Of a stretch of DNA of 64,000 nucleotides, positions 36,968 through 49,579 are shown one piece after another. Origin of the DNA: Knoxdaviesia capensis (lineage: Eukaryota > Ascomycota > Sordariomycetes > Microascales > Gondwanamycetaceae); contig LNGK01000007.1 in the NCBI GenBank assembly GCA_001510575.1, positions 1,606,151-1,670,150 of the forward strand. Direction: 5' to 3'. Below the pieces are notes generated by a model. It was not told the origin of the DNA, searched no databases, and saw only the letters and a program-made list of their open reading frames with translations. Position numbers and translations under genes: made by a program. Position 1 is the first letter of the stretch; each line of letters opens with the position of its first letter.

Positions 36968-39775
36968 ATGGTATAATCAGTGCGGATCGGCCCTGTTTCT
37001 GCACCGCACTTTCTCCCCTTCTTGCGGCTCTTCTTCAGGTTTCCTCTTCTCCTCTTCTTCTCCTCTCCTACAAAGCCACAGCGCAGCCATCCCCACCCCC
37101 TCTTTTTCGGTTGATCTAACCATCATGCCAGTTACGAAAACTGCTTTTTTTATACGGTGTTCACCCAATAATATGAACAACAGCCTATTATGGGAAATCC
37201 CGTGAGTGATACAATGGGATATGACAGGTTTTACACGCTGGAAAGCATTTTAGAATTTTCACTCGTTTTTTTTTTCTGTTTCTTTTTTCTTTGGAAACGG
37301 TGCCGAATCAGTCTTCAGCTGGCATTTGGTCAGGCCAGCGGTTTATTACAGCAATGAGCGTTTTGGATAGAAGACCTGCGGCCAGATGGCAGCATTTGTG
37401 CGGCGGACAAGCAGCGTGCATCATCATCTATCTCGCTAGCTACTGACTAACAATACAGAATGGGCGCGGCCAATTTGGCTCGGCCCTATGATCCAAATCG
37501 GGAACCCTTCTTGTGTGTGTGGTGTGCTTTCTGTGAGCGGCAAAGACAAGAGCTATGCCCTGTCGGAGAAGTTGCCGTTACTTCTGAGGATGAGATCTTG
37601 ATATGGCTTATTTCGGCGAGCGGCCATGCTTCCTGTTTCGGCAGGTTATCGGCGAAACGGGCATCTGAAAAGGAGGCCCCGGACACCCAACCCATACCAG
37701 CACTGCTCATCGTATCCCCATCCACGAGATCTTTTTCCTGCGTCTAGCCGTTTGTTTTTTGTGGCCACACACGATCACGGTGGCGGCGAGGCGATGCGAG
37801 CCTGTCACATCTTTCCTAATGCCTAAAGATCGTGAAGGGCTGGGGAAGGAAGAGGAGAAAAGGCTTCGGTAACCCTGGACCTCGATGGAGGGCGCGGGAG
37901 ATCACGAGCTTTCAAGACAACTTGTTCTTTTCTTTTCAAGTGGTTTTCAATCCATGATTATGGCCCCAACCCGAGAGTCTGGGAAGAGAGAAATGTGAAC
38001 CTGGGATGAGTGCGTGGTGGCGGTTTGCCGAAGAGAGAGAGAAACTTGACAACCACAACATGTGGCGAAACGAAACCTCGAGGTTCTTTTCGTGGTCGGC
38101 CACAAACTGGATTTTTCCTTGCAATCCTGCCACAGCATCTCGATGGACCGAGGCGTGGAGTTCCAGAAAGGCAGCCGACTGCTCAGAATATCTATCACCT
38201 GTCTCTTCAAAAGCACAGCGTGTGAATCCCGGGGTTTGGACTGCGGAGTGTGGCCCGGATATTAACAGCACCTTGCCAAATATACGCGGGGCATACTATA
38301 TGAAAGCGGGAGGTTGATTAAACCCTCCGCAAGACACACATATGCCAACGGGACGAGATGGGTAAAGCACCCTCTCTCACCCCCCGGACTTGTCTCTCTC
38401 TGGATATTGCAAAGCGGGACCTAGACAGCCGAGGAGCAAGCAGTGTACTATAACCACTCCTAGTCTTTCTCCCTTCTAAGGGGTTCGGTAGTGGTACCTT
38501 TTGCGGCTTGTCTTTTTTTTTGGTTTTTGGCGGGTGGGTTTATAGCTGGTTGTCTGGTGACGTTTTGCCGCGGCCAAGGAAATCTGGGGTTCGTTCCTTT
38601 CTCTTATATCTTGCTGTTTTTGCCGCTCCCGCCGATGAAAGAGACCTTCCCCGGGTTCCGCGGTATGTGGATGCAAGTGGGAGACTTCCATCGTGCGCGG
38701 CCGCCACGGATGAAAGTCTGCGTGCGGTACCTGTCCCAGCGCTTCCGGACGATTGATGGGTCGGGGGGAGTGCTCCGCGCGAAAGACTGTGGCGGGCAAC
38801 ACCTCCGAGAACAAAACGCCAAACCCAGGGTTCTGTTTGTTCGGTGCAACACGGACGGCCCCGGGTGGTTTGCAGGCGGCCGGGGAGCGCGCTTAAGACA
38901 CTGTTCAAAAGGCCGCGGGAGACCGTGTCTCAGTCCCCTCCGCTCTCTACGTCTGTCTGTCTCTGAAGGGCTGCCAGAGGTCCGCGCGGTCTTTGGCGCT
39001 CCAGTCCCGTCCGGGGGTCTGCGTCGGCTCGTGATGTTTGCGCGGTGGTGTCCGGGTTCATGCCACGCGTGTCCCCGGTGTGGCAGCATCGGGTGCAGAC
39101 TGGATGACGTCACGATATAGCAACAGCAGGGCCGCGCGAGGATCACCACGGCGATTGGGGGGGGCGGGCGAGTGTTGCACCGATGCCAGCCGGCAGACGC
39201 TTCGATCCTGTTTACCGGTTCTGCCCTGTGGTAATGTTAACGCGCCCACATTACGGCGGCGGACGGGGGGGGCAGGCAGGATCTTGGCCAGTGAAGGCAG
39301 GCAATCCCGTACACAGGGTGAGAAAGAGACAACTATTCCACGAACATGCCCAAGTCCACACGATTGGCAAGACACACAAACCAGCGAACGAAGATGCCGG
39401 CGGTGTTCGCCAGCGCAGCGCCGCAACGCTGTGGGACGCAGCAAGTCGGACGTTGCTGTAAGTTGCACCGCGTTTGAAAGAGGGGGAGGGGGGGGGTAAA
39501 CGGTGCACGGTGGGCGGGGGAGGGCATATCGGCAGTTCATTCTCTGTGGGCGGTGTTTCTCGGTGACATACTCTTCTGTTTGTGTGTGAGATAGATGAAA
39601 GCACTTCCACTGGGCCCTGCCTCTCCCCGTCCCCGGGGTCCCGCCGCCGGCCCCCGTCTTGTGCGACCGGGGCAACTCGCTCGTGGTTTTGGCGCGGGAG
39701 CGAAAACAGGGCTTGTCTCAACGTGGGTGGTGGAACAGTGGCCGTTCACCCATGACGAAGATAATGGTGGTGTGG

Positions 39776-39790
39776 CTAGGGTTAGGGTTT
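39776..39790 (+). repeat. Interstitial telomere-like motif
   Basis: CTAGGGTTAGGGTTT contains about two TTAGGG units. Confidence 0.6.
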
Positions 39791-42040
39791 GGCGGGTTTT
39801 GGGTGTGGAACGAGCGCTCGCGGTAATACGCACGCCACACCTCCAAGCCACCACTTCTGATGTCAGACGGAACCAGCCAGAGATTGGGCGTGGGGCACAC
39901 ATAGAGAGGCGATATCCCACGATACTGAGAATTCTACGGGGGGCGAAAAAGGAGAATGTGTCGCTGGAGGAATGCATGCTGGTGTAAAGCGGTCAACTCT
40001 CTGCAGGTCCCAAGCGCTGTTTTCACAACGCGAAACGTCTGTCCCGAGCCTCGCAAAGAACCTTTAAGAGCTGGGAAGACAAACGGCCAGTCTCGATCCA
40101 GTGCGAGTCCGCAGAACACACTCGATGATGGCCCAGCACAGGATTCACATGTCCATCCAGCCTCTCATCTCGCTGTTATGACTGAGATATTATCTGCAGG
40201 ACATGCAAAATGCCGTGTTGCAGTGCTAAACAAACCTGCTCGTAGTTTTTCGAAGCGGTTTCCTCTGTCCAGCCTTGGTGTCGGGCGGCGGTAGCCGAGC
40301 CGAGAGGCGTCTCTGCGGGTTACGGTGACTTACTTTCTCGCCCCTTTTTCCAAACTAGTTTATTTTATTTTATTTTATTCATCTTTTGCATGTTTGGGCA
40401 AAGGTCGTGCACACCTAGGAGACAGACTAGCCCCGAGAGAGACCAGAGACAAAGCCCCCAAGTCTGGGATGGCTCGGGGCGATAGCCTCAAGCAGACCAG
40501 CACTCTCAGCTTCACATGTGAAAAAAAGACGGCCCCAAACGCGACCAGCGCGAGAAAAAATTAGAGAAAAAGAGAAAAAAAGAGAGAAAAAGAAATCCAC
40601 CCGTCCGTCATGGCTTCGTCAGGGCCTTGGCGGTGTCGGAGGCTGTTGTGAGACCTGGGCTTCCCGCCATTTGCCCAGAAATATTCAACCCGAGGGGAAG
40701 TCGAAAGGAGTTAGAAAAGAGAACGAAGGAAGGAGAAAAAAAAAAAAAAACAAGCAATAAAACTCTCCGTGTGCTCCTTTATTTTCTCTTGGTCTTCTCT
40801 CCGCGTGCGTTTCGCTTCACCTCTTATTTGTATCTCGTCTGGTTGGCCGCATGGCTGCATAGGGGGGGCGAGAGTCGTGCGTCGTTTTTTTAGGGGGGAT
40901 AGCCGAAATAAGGCATGTACCACCCATTTCTGTGTCACGCATTATTCCTCCAGTCAGTTCCGTCCACCTTCGCCTCCTGTGATTCTCCCGAGGAAGCCAA
41001 TATCGCAGAAAGGTACGGTTGCCCCCCCTTGTCGCCAGGCCACGAGAGAGGGAGAGCGAGAGGAAGACGAAAGAAAAACGTGCTCTGGTCTCCCATGGAG
41101 ACCAGTGTGTGTATGTGTATTTAGTTTGACAACCCCGGAAGCACGCGACACCCCAACCGACAAAAAAAAAAAAGAAATCAATCTCTCTAACGAAGGGGAA
41201 AAGAAGCGTGCACCGATATCGACCAGCGGCGGGTTTTGGGGGTTTAAGAACCAGGGGTTTGGGGGGGGGAAAATGAAAGCAAGAGCCAGGAAAGCAAAGC
41301 AAAGCAAGCAAGAGACGATCAACTACGCCGTACGAGCTGAACCACCAAGTCGCTCGTCGGGAAAAGCGTGAAACCGAGAGCGAAAGTTGCTCGCTCCCCC
41401 AGCCGCCAAGACTTCTAGATTATTCTTTGCTCGGCGCTTGCTCCTGCTCCCCTGTGTCTGTGTGGCGTCGCGCGGCCACACAGTCGCAGCTAAGCCGTGG
41501 AAAAAGCCAGAGAGAGAGAAATGAAGGGCAGCAGTGTCCCGGACCGTAGATTGTGCATGTGCGTGCTGCTTGCGCTTGGAGTTCCTATAATGCTTATGCT
41601 GATATAGGCGCGCTGACGCCACCAACGGTCAGAGCCTGCGCCGGTATCCAGACTGTGCCGCTTGACATTTCCACTCTCTTGTTGCGGTTCTGGACCCCTT
41701 CCTCCCTGAGCGGACCTAATTACGCTGCTTTGTTCACCGGAGAGTACCGAGAGGGTCTCTTCGACCGTGGTGATGATAACAGGACGATACGCTTGCATGA
41801 TTTGTGGTTGTTGCTGTTGGGGGTTGGACTCTCTCTGCCCATGATGTTCGGGCTGGGTGTTCTTGCTTCCCCCCAAGACGGCCGTGTTTGCCTGATCCGG
41901 CATGGAGCGGATCCGGGGGTGGTTACCAAGTTGCCATTTCGAGGTTAAAAGGGCAGGGAAGCAGAAAAAAAAAACACAACCAAACCGACAAGAGGCGTTT
42001 GGAGAGGCTATCACCGCTTGGGTATGTGATGGTTCGTCGG

Positions 42041-42052
42041 TAGGGTTTAGGG
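42041..42052 (+). repeat. Telobox-like motif
   Basis: TAGGGTTTAGGG is a degenerate two-unit telomere-type motif. Confidence 0.45.
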
Positions 42053-43651
42053 GGTGGTGCAATAGATGAGGCATCGCGCAAACCCCGGGTCTGGAAAGCC
42101 GGCCGGGGCGCGAATGTCTGAGAAGCACCTCCTCGCCGAAACGCTAGAAAGCAAAGAACTAACTCCTTTTTTTCTTCATCTTGTGTCCGTGTCCGGAGCC
42201 CACTTCCAGAGGGAGGGAAGGTTACCCTTTGTTTCATTAATTATTCCTGGGCTCTCTCTCGACTTACCAGGGAGGAGGCCCGCGGCCACAGAACGAAAGC
42301 CTCGTCCACATGGATGCCGCGAGACACGTCCCTTCTGACCACCAGCGGGTACCGGCCGATCGCTATCGTTGGTCCTCTGTCACACACGGCAGGATGTGCC
42401 GAGTCAGAACCCGACCCTGTGCCGCCGGGAGTCAGGAACAGACGGCTTACATTGGCATATGCATATAAGGGAAACGACTGTAAGTAAGTACTGGACACAC
42501 GGCGAACTCGTCCACCGGGTGGCCAACTTCTGCTGCTTATCCGGAGAGGACGTGCCGAAGAGATAATCAAGCCGGGGCTTGGGTGGGCAACAGCAACAAC
42601 AAGAAGCAATAGACCTTTCTCCGGCGTGGGGGGAGACGGCGACAGAAGACGACAACGAGGCGAAAAAAAAAAAAAACTCGTGCCATGCCCCATCATGTGT
42701 GAGTGTGGGACGCAAGATGAAAGGAAAGCGGCTGTAGGCTATTCAAACTGGGTGGGGGAGCATGGCCGTTGCATTGCTGGGACTCGGTACGGACTGTACA
42801 CTACGGGACATACGTATCGACGAGGCGGCGGATATCCAGAGTGGACATGCTGGCTTGTGACTGCTTAACCGAAGGATGCATCGCACAGATCCCGTATCAA
42901 CGTTGAGGTGAAGTGGGCGAGAGAGAGAGTGTGGCTGCGGGCGGGTGCTCCACCGTGACAGTTGGGAGAGGGTTTCTACGCCACAGTCTTGGGCAATGCC
43001 GGATAGGGATGGGAATGGGGATGGGACGGGCGGCTGAGCGGAGGGCAAAGCCGGCCTCTGGGGGTAAAACAGTCGAGAGCTTGCTTCTGCTGTGTGTTCA
43101 TGTGGGTGCTGGTTCCTGATCTCCTCGTCTGGGTGGTCGCCGTCGATGGCCCCCAAACGGGGGCTCCGGGGAGACAGACGAACAGAAGCCCCGGGTCGCC
43201 GGACAGGGTCAAACACCGATAATGAAGTGACATACATAGAGCCATCCTGTCCTGCCAGGCGTTGTTAGGTCCTCCTGCGTCGAGAGAGTGAGTGTATGCC
43301 CAGCCCCTCCCGGCTGACGCTCTCTGGTGTAATGTTCGCAGGGTTTGGTGCCAGCTGAACAGAACCAGACACCCAATCAACGGTTAACACGGCGAACATA
43401 TTTGCCCACAGATACACCGATAGAGCCAGAGATACTTCGGTATCACATTAGCCACACTGCAATCACTCCGTACCGCCACACAGAGAGAAGCAAGCTCCAG
43501 CATGGGAGTCGAACGCAGGCTTTATCACGGGTGGTGAAGGGCGGTATCAGCACGACCAATCACAGCACCGGCCGGGCTATCTATTTCCGATTAAATTTCA
43601 ATTTCTGCCCCCCTTGCCTCATCGTTCTGAATTTGATTACCACGACACTCA

Positions 43652-43653
<2 letters not shown>

Positions 43654-43682
<29 letters not shown>
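43654..43682. repeat. (CA)14 microsatellite
   Basis: A CA array followed directly by an A-run. Confidence 0.95.
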
Positions 43683-43687
<5 letters not shown>

Positions 43688-44238
43688 AAAGCTTCTATGC
43701 AAGGAACTTCAGGGCTTTTTCTCGCCCGCAACCTGAACCTTGCGAAATCTAAACCAAAAACCGACATCGCCCCGACCCCGCTGTTAGCACTCTGTATGCT
43801 GTCTACTGCGGCTGCACTAACAGGATGTGCCTACTCCTGGTCCCGACGGTGAGGATGATGTGACAGGGATACATGAGCAGATGGGAGGGAGGGGGGGGAA
43901 GGAAAGAGCAACGGGTGGTTGTCTGTCCTTCCTTCCTTCCTTCCTTCCCTCCCCCCATGAGTCGTCTGAGAGAGTGTGAGTGGGCAAGACTTTTGGGACT
44001 CGCCCACACGTAACCACAAAACGACGCTCACTTACTGGTCGGCTGGCGGCGTGAATTTTGATTGTGTGATCTCTCGTCTCCGTGCTGCTTGCTCTCTGGC
44101 TGTTATCAGTCGTACGTTTTGTGGCTGCCCGTGATGTCGAGGTCAATCGCGCGAGGCTCCCGGAGGGACACAGCCTTTGATTCCAGACTTACTACAGTAG
44201 ACCGTAGCCTTTCCCTCCTCGCCTCGTCGCCCTGATAA

Positions 44239-44271
44239 TACTGTACTGTACTGTACTGTTATTTACAGTAC
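44239..44271. repeat. (TACTG)4 array with terminal hairpin
   Basis: Four tandem TACTG units end in GTACTGT (44253-44259), which pairs with ACAGTAC at 44265-44271 across a five-base loop. Confidence 0.75.
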
Positions 44272-45494
44272 GAGTCCTGGCACACAGCAGAGATGAAGAC
44301 ATCGCGAGCCCCCCTCTTTTCGAGCCCGGGGCCCCCGGAGCGTTATCCCTCTTTCCCGCAGACCACAAGTCACCACAAAATCACCACTCGAACCAAGGGG
44401 AAAAAGGATGCTGACCCCGGAAAGCAACCATCTCTCTCCTTCTCGCTGGTCTGGTGTGGTCATGGTAAGCAACCTGCGATAAGAGCTGAGACTCCCAGTA
44501 AAACATGCATCTATCGAGTCGGCCACAGGCCCACTGAGGTGATTTATTCCACTTGAAAGCGGGAACAGCGATATGCACTTAACCGCAATGGAAGGTACGG
44601 CAAAGTGCAGGAAGGCACCACCCACCACCAAGCTCGTGCTGAAACAGCCCATTTTTCACTTTTTTTTTTTTTGGCTCTTTCCCTCGCCCATCCCACTCGC
44701 TCTCTCTCGCTCTCACTGCTTCTCTCAGCAAGCAACCTGCAAGAACAGACCAACAGCAAGAAAAAAAGGCAAGCAAGAGAAACCGCACGCTGCACGCTCC
44801 CCGCTTTTTTCGCTTTGCGAACCCACCCAACCTCTTTCCTAGAACGGTTAATTAGACGAAGGAACTTTTGCAACCCGCAAGTCGACAACCCTGCAAGTGT
44901 CGAAAGACTTAGAAAAAGATAATATTGGTGTTAAGAGTGGTAATGGAGCAAAATAACAAGAACAAAAAAAGCCACTGAGCAAGCGCAGCAGCAGCGCAGA
45001 AGGAAAGGTTGAAGAATGCGCGCGCGCTGCGCTCTGTTCGTTCTCAGTAATCGATTACAGTGGCAACACCATGCACACACTCTGGGGAGGGAAAAGGGCT
45101 GCACAGCGTCCAGGGGGGGCCTGGCTGTTCGACTCTCCCCTCCCATCGCTTAAGCTGCGAGGTTGAAACTCTCTCTGTTGGGCGCTGAGTTGGCTGCTTA
45201 CCTGTGTTTGTGGTCTGCCGTGGACAGACGCTCTCTTCAGCCGTCTTGAGCTTGTTTGTTTCTAGAAGGTTGCTAAAAAGCCGATTTGCGCCTTGGTTTT
45301 ATTTTTTTGTCTTGGAAATTCTCCCCCCTTATCCACCCATCGGTATCTCTAGCGTTGGGGCCAAATACCAGGCTTTCAGGTCCAGAATCTGGCTGTCGCG
45401 CACTAACGGTGCCTAATGAGATTTTGGAGCGGCGTTGTCGATACCTGCTCTGACTTTTGAACCCATAGCCTCTGTTTGGAATCAGTGGTGAGTG

Positions 45495-45496
<2 letters not shown>

Positions 45497-45535
<39 letters not shown>
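45497..45535. repeat. (CA)19 microsatellite
   Basis: An uninterrupted CA array of 39 bases. Confidence 0.95.
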
Positions 45536-45537
<2 letters not shown>

Positions 45538-46280
45538 TAGCCACTGCCGGAATACCACAACAGGGCCCCTGGGCCTGATAGGAACAATCGTGCCGGCTCT
45601 CCAGCGGACACGCAACTACATAAGACGAAACAGTGTGTGTCCCTGACTAATAAACTGCCCTCTTCAGGTGAGGCGAAAGGCCGCGGGCGCTGACAACGTC
45701 AGGATGCCGGGCGAGTGATAACAGGCACACATTATTGACATGGCCACCGCTATGATTTCGTGTGGTGTACGAGAGGCAGGCATACGTTGGTTCTTCCCGG
45801 GTACGGGTGTGCTATAGGATAAACAGCTGCGTGAATCTGAAGAAACGAAGATCCCTTGATCGAGGATCATTGACCGGGTTTGAACCCCCTTCAGCTATGG
45901 CTGGGCCATCAGATATACGTCAAGGCTGGAACAAAAACCGACGAACAGAAGGAACACCGGCGATGCCCTCAAGCCACTCACTGTCCCCCCTTCAAGACCA
46001 GCAGGGCGGGGAACAGCGACGAGAAAAGCGTGCATTCCAGTGCGTATAACGCCGATGGGACTATCTACAGCGTCTGTGTGCCCACATGAACACTTGGAGA
46101 GCTTCGTTGGCGCCTGAGACCGTCTAAACACACAGGAAGTAATTCCTTGCAGCGCCCTTAAACAACCCCACCAGCCGATAAAACCATAGCCCGAGACGAT
46201 TGGAGACAAAACCAAGACTCGAGCGGGCCCCAGGAACCACACACACAAACTCTCCACCACTGAAAATATTGCCCCCCAAG

Positions 46281-46311
46281 AAAAAAAAAGAAAAAAAAAA
46301 AAAAAAAAAAA
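46281..46311. repeat. Long A-run
   Basis: Nine A, one G, then 21 A. No reverse-transcriptase or other LINE-like coding sequence is seen next to it, so it is listed only as a homopolymer. Confidence 0.9.
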
Positions 46312-49300
46312 GACTCCGTCGCTAGCTCCCGGGGATTTTCCGGAGCCGCTAAGGGAAGATAGAGCAACGAGACTCAGGCGCAGAAACGCAACGTTGTGTC
46401 ACGAAACAGAGGGCGAAAAGCGGACCGAGGGCGCGACAACAGCAGCCGACCACAGAAGCCAGGCCCGGTGTTTCTTGCTTGCTGGTGCTGGTGCTGGTGC
46501 AGTTTCTCATGTCCCTTTTGCTCGTACACGGCGGCGGCAGCGTCGGGCAAGCAATTGCCCGATGGCCTGTTTGTTTTCTGCTCTCGTGACGGGGGAATGG
46601 AATTATGCACATCGTCGTGCGGCTTAGGGTTTGCCACAGCGAGAAAGGGAAAGCCGTGGCATGTTTTCCTCCTCTCTCTCTCTGCTGGTGGGGCCCGAAG
46701 CTATGCGGCTAAGCGGCTTGTTCGGAGCCGGGACAGGGGCAACAAAAAAAAAGGGTATGAAGAAGTCACGAGCAACTGGAGTTCAGCGAATCTCTCACCT
46801 CTGGGATGGTAAGGACAACTGATAACGATACGATGGCGTTTCTTCTTCTTGTCGTTCTTTCCTTTTGGCGGGGCTTGTTGCGCGCTCGCTCTGCTACTCC
46901 CAGGCCAACCCCGAATGCCATGCCTGCAGAGGCGATTCCTGGGTAGATTGTGTTGATGCAGCGATTTCGTCATCGCCCTCGTCGGTGCTTTCTCGCTGCA
47001 CGGGATGTGAATCTTTCATCCTTAACACGGCATTTCACTTGCACTCACTCGTAGTCGGGTGTCGTGCGAGAGTCGTGGTGCAGGCAATAAGTAAAGCACA
47101 CGCCGATAAAAAAAAAACCGCCGCTTTGATTACCTGAGATCTGTAATTAACACCACACTAAACGACTTTCTTCCCTACTTCTTATCCTCAACCTTCTTTC
47201 CTCTCCCTTTCTTTGTCTTGGTTCTCCCGCTCACACCCCTGGAACAAGAGATCTGACCTTCTGGCAACCCGCTTCCCGATTTGGCGGTAACGGCGGTAGT
47301 AGTGGGGAGAGCAAGGCCAAAAAAAAAAAATCAGATTTGGCATTGGCGAATTTTCTAGACTCCGCCGAAATTAACTCTCTCCCACACTGACGCCGTCTCC
47401 CAATCCCCCAAAGACCAGCACACGTCCGCCTGCTTTTCGATCGCCCGCTTCATAAAACACGCGCACAAGCACTCTGCACAGGACACCCAGAATGCCCAAA
47501 GAAGCCACGAGAACGCAATGCACTGGATGACTGTGCGTCGGGCATACTGCTGGGAACCGCAGCGTAATGTGCTGGAAATTAAAGTTTGGGGGTGTGTCAT
47601 GCAGGTTTCCCGGCTCTTTTTTGCGTGCTGGGCTCTGCCAGCTTCGCGCAGTTGATATGCGGCGGCTCCGACCCGCCGTCTGTTTTGGAACATCGCGAGG
47701 TGAGGTGCAGACTTGGTCGTTCGTGCGCGACCGAGGATGTGTTTGAAAGTGGTCGCTTTTTGTTTTTCTTCTTGTTTCTGCATCCATCCCGGCCCATTTT
47801 CTTCACCGTCATTCTTCAACAGTGTTGCTTTCCGTGCATATCTCCAGTTTTGCCGGCAGTCTTGGCTTCTCCCCCCCCCTCACCCCTGCTGATTCCCGTT
47901 TTCTCACACTTCTTTTTTCCCTTTTCTTTTCAATTTTCGTCTTGCTGGATTCAATTCCCCCATCGTGATCCACTTTGCGGCCCTCTTTTGGGAAGAATTG
48001 GAGTGGAAGGCAAGCCCGGTGTTTTTGACATGATAACCTGGTTGGAGATTATCGTCCTTCATCCTCTGCCGGGCTGTCCGTAATAGGAGGAGAGGGAGTG
48101 AGGAGGAGAGGAGCAGACTCTCCTGGTGTGGTGCTGTATCCATAACTTTTTCCCCCTGGCCTGCTTGCTGCTGATCTGGCCATCTGTCTTATCAGGCCCA
48201 GGTTAGTTGCGATGGGCTTGCGATGTTGCCGTGGTGGCGTACTAAATATAGAAATCTCGCCAGTCTATGAGGACATGAAAGCTTCCGTGCATATATGCAC
48301 ACAGAAACAGCAGGCCCGGATCTGATTCGGTATGTTATGGAGGAACTCCGTGTCTCCTGCGAGAGTCACCCAAACCCCTTTTCATCTGATGTGTGGTTCG
48401 GGAATCACGCTCTCGCCCCTCTTCAAGAGGTTGCCGCTCGCCACAGCATGAGCCCGATATATTGTCCTCGCTGCAATACGGTTAGGGCTTGGGAACGACG
48501 AGCCGTGCTGTTGTGGCTGTCATTCGGTTCTGCGAATCAACATCCAATCGACGGACACTTCCGCCGTGTGGATTCGGTAATACCTAATTTCCTGGGACGG
48601 CCGGGTGGTGTCGACAGGCCATGTCCCGGGCTCTCGCTCTCTCGCGCTCTCTTTCTCTCTCTCTCTTAGTCTCAAACACACACAGTCGAACGCACACCCG
48701 CGCCTCGTGGAGAAGTTCAACCCTGGTTTCGAGCCCTTGGTCTTGTCTGTCTGTCCTGACACGGCGAATCCAAGCTTTCTTGCCGCGGGGCTCGATTCTT
48801 CGCGATGCAATGCACCAGCGCTGAACCGGGCGAGTGCTGTGCAGCGCATTCGGAGCGGCCGTGTCTCAACGCAGCGCGCTCCTTGGACCTGTGGTGCATT
48901 TTTCGTTATCTCTCTCTCTCTTACACAGTCCTGGTCAGCTAGAGCCAACCAGCGGTGGCTTGTGCAGCTCCTGTTTTATACCGTGCTATAGGGTCCCAGC
49001 ACCCACCACGCAGCGTGGTGGGCCAGTTGTTGCTCTCTCTCTCTTTTTACGACATGCGCCCCCCCCTACTCTGTTACGCCTTACTGCAGACGAAATTTGG
49101 ACAAGTACCTGACCATATAATCTTACGGCTAGCGATACAAGTTTCATGCGAGCAGTGGAGACGACGCAGGCCCAGGAAGATAAAACGAAAAAAAAAAAAA
49201 GAAGAAAAAAGAAACCCAGGGCAGGGTGGGTGGTGAAATGGGGAACTGATAGGCGATGCCACTTTCCCATGGCAGAAAACACCTGGAAGAGAAGAGGAAC

Positions 49301-49579
49301 GCCGATCAAGTACCTGGTGCAATTTAATGGGACCCAATTAAAATAAAATCAAAGTAAAAACCCCCCGGAAAAAAGAAAAAAGAAAATAATTAAGGAATCA
49401 ACTAAGTTCACCGTCCATCTTTAGTTTTCCTACGAGAATAATAAGTAAGGCACAGCGTTCCCACCCTGCAAGCTAGCACAACCCTACAGTGGGTGCAAAA
49501 GCGACGGAAGCCCTGGACAATGCGATAGCGCCGTCAGTTAGTTCAGCAAGCAAAGCCACCAGCGAGTCAGTCAGCTCCA

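Larger units (their letters stand above)
36968..49579. other. Gene-poor DNA, no supported gene
   Basis: The first few hundred bases are probably the kinase 3' UTR, with T/C-rich tracts. Beyond that I find no motif-bearing frame on either strand. Content includes telomere-like motifs (39776, 42041), CA arrays (43654, 45497), an A-run (46281-46311), five TTTTA units near 40360-40379, CCTT repeats near 43926-43947 and a TACTG hairpin (44239). Confidence 0.45.

Noticed and set aside
41490..42128. A 212-codon minus-strand open frame
   Set aside because: It is low in hydrophobic-core patterning and has no family resemblance; judged chance.
43495..43520. A T-arm-like GAGTCGAACGC sequence suggesting a minus-strand tRNA
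   Set aside because: The stem bases do not pair, and there is no D-arm or acceptor stem at the right distance.
45865..45890. A GGGTTTGAACCCC stretch suggesting a tRNA T-arm
   Set aside because: No cloverleaf can be drawn from the preceding 70 bases, and a D-arm A-box is lacking.
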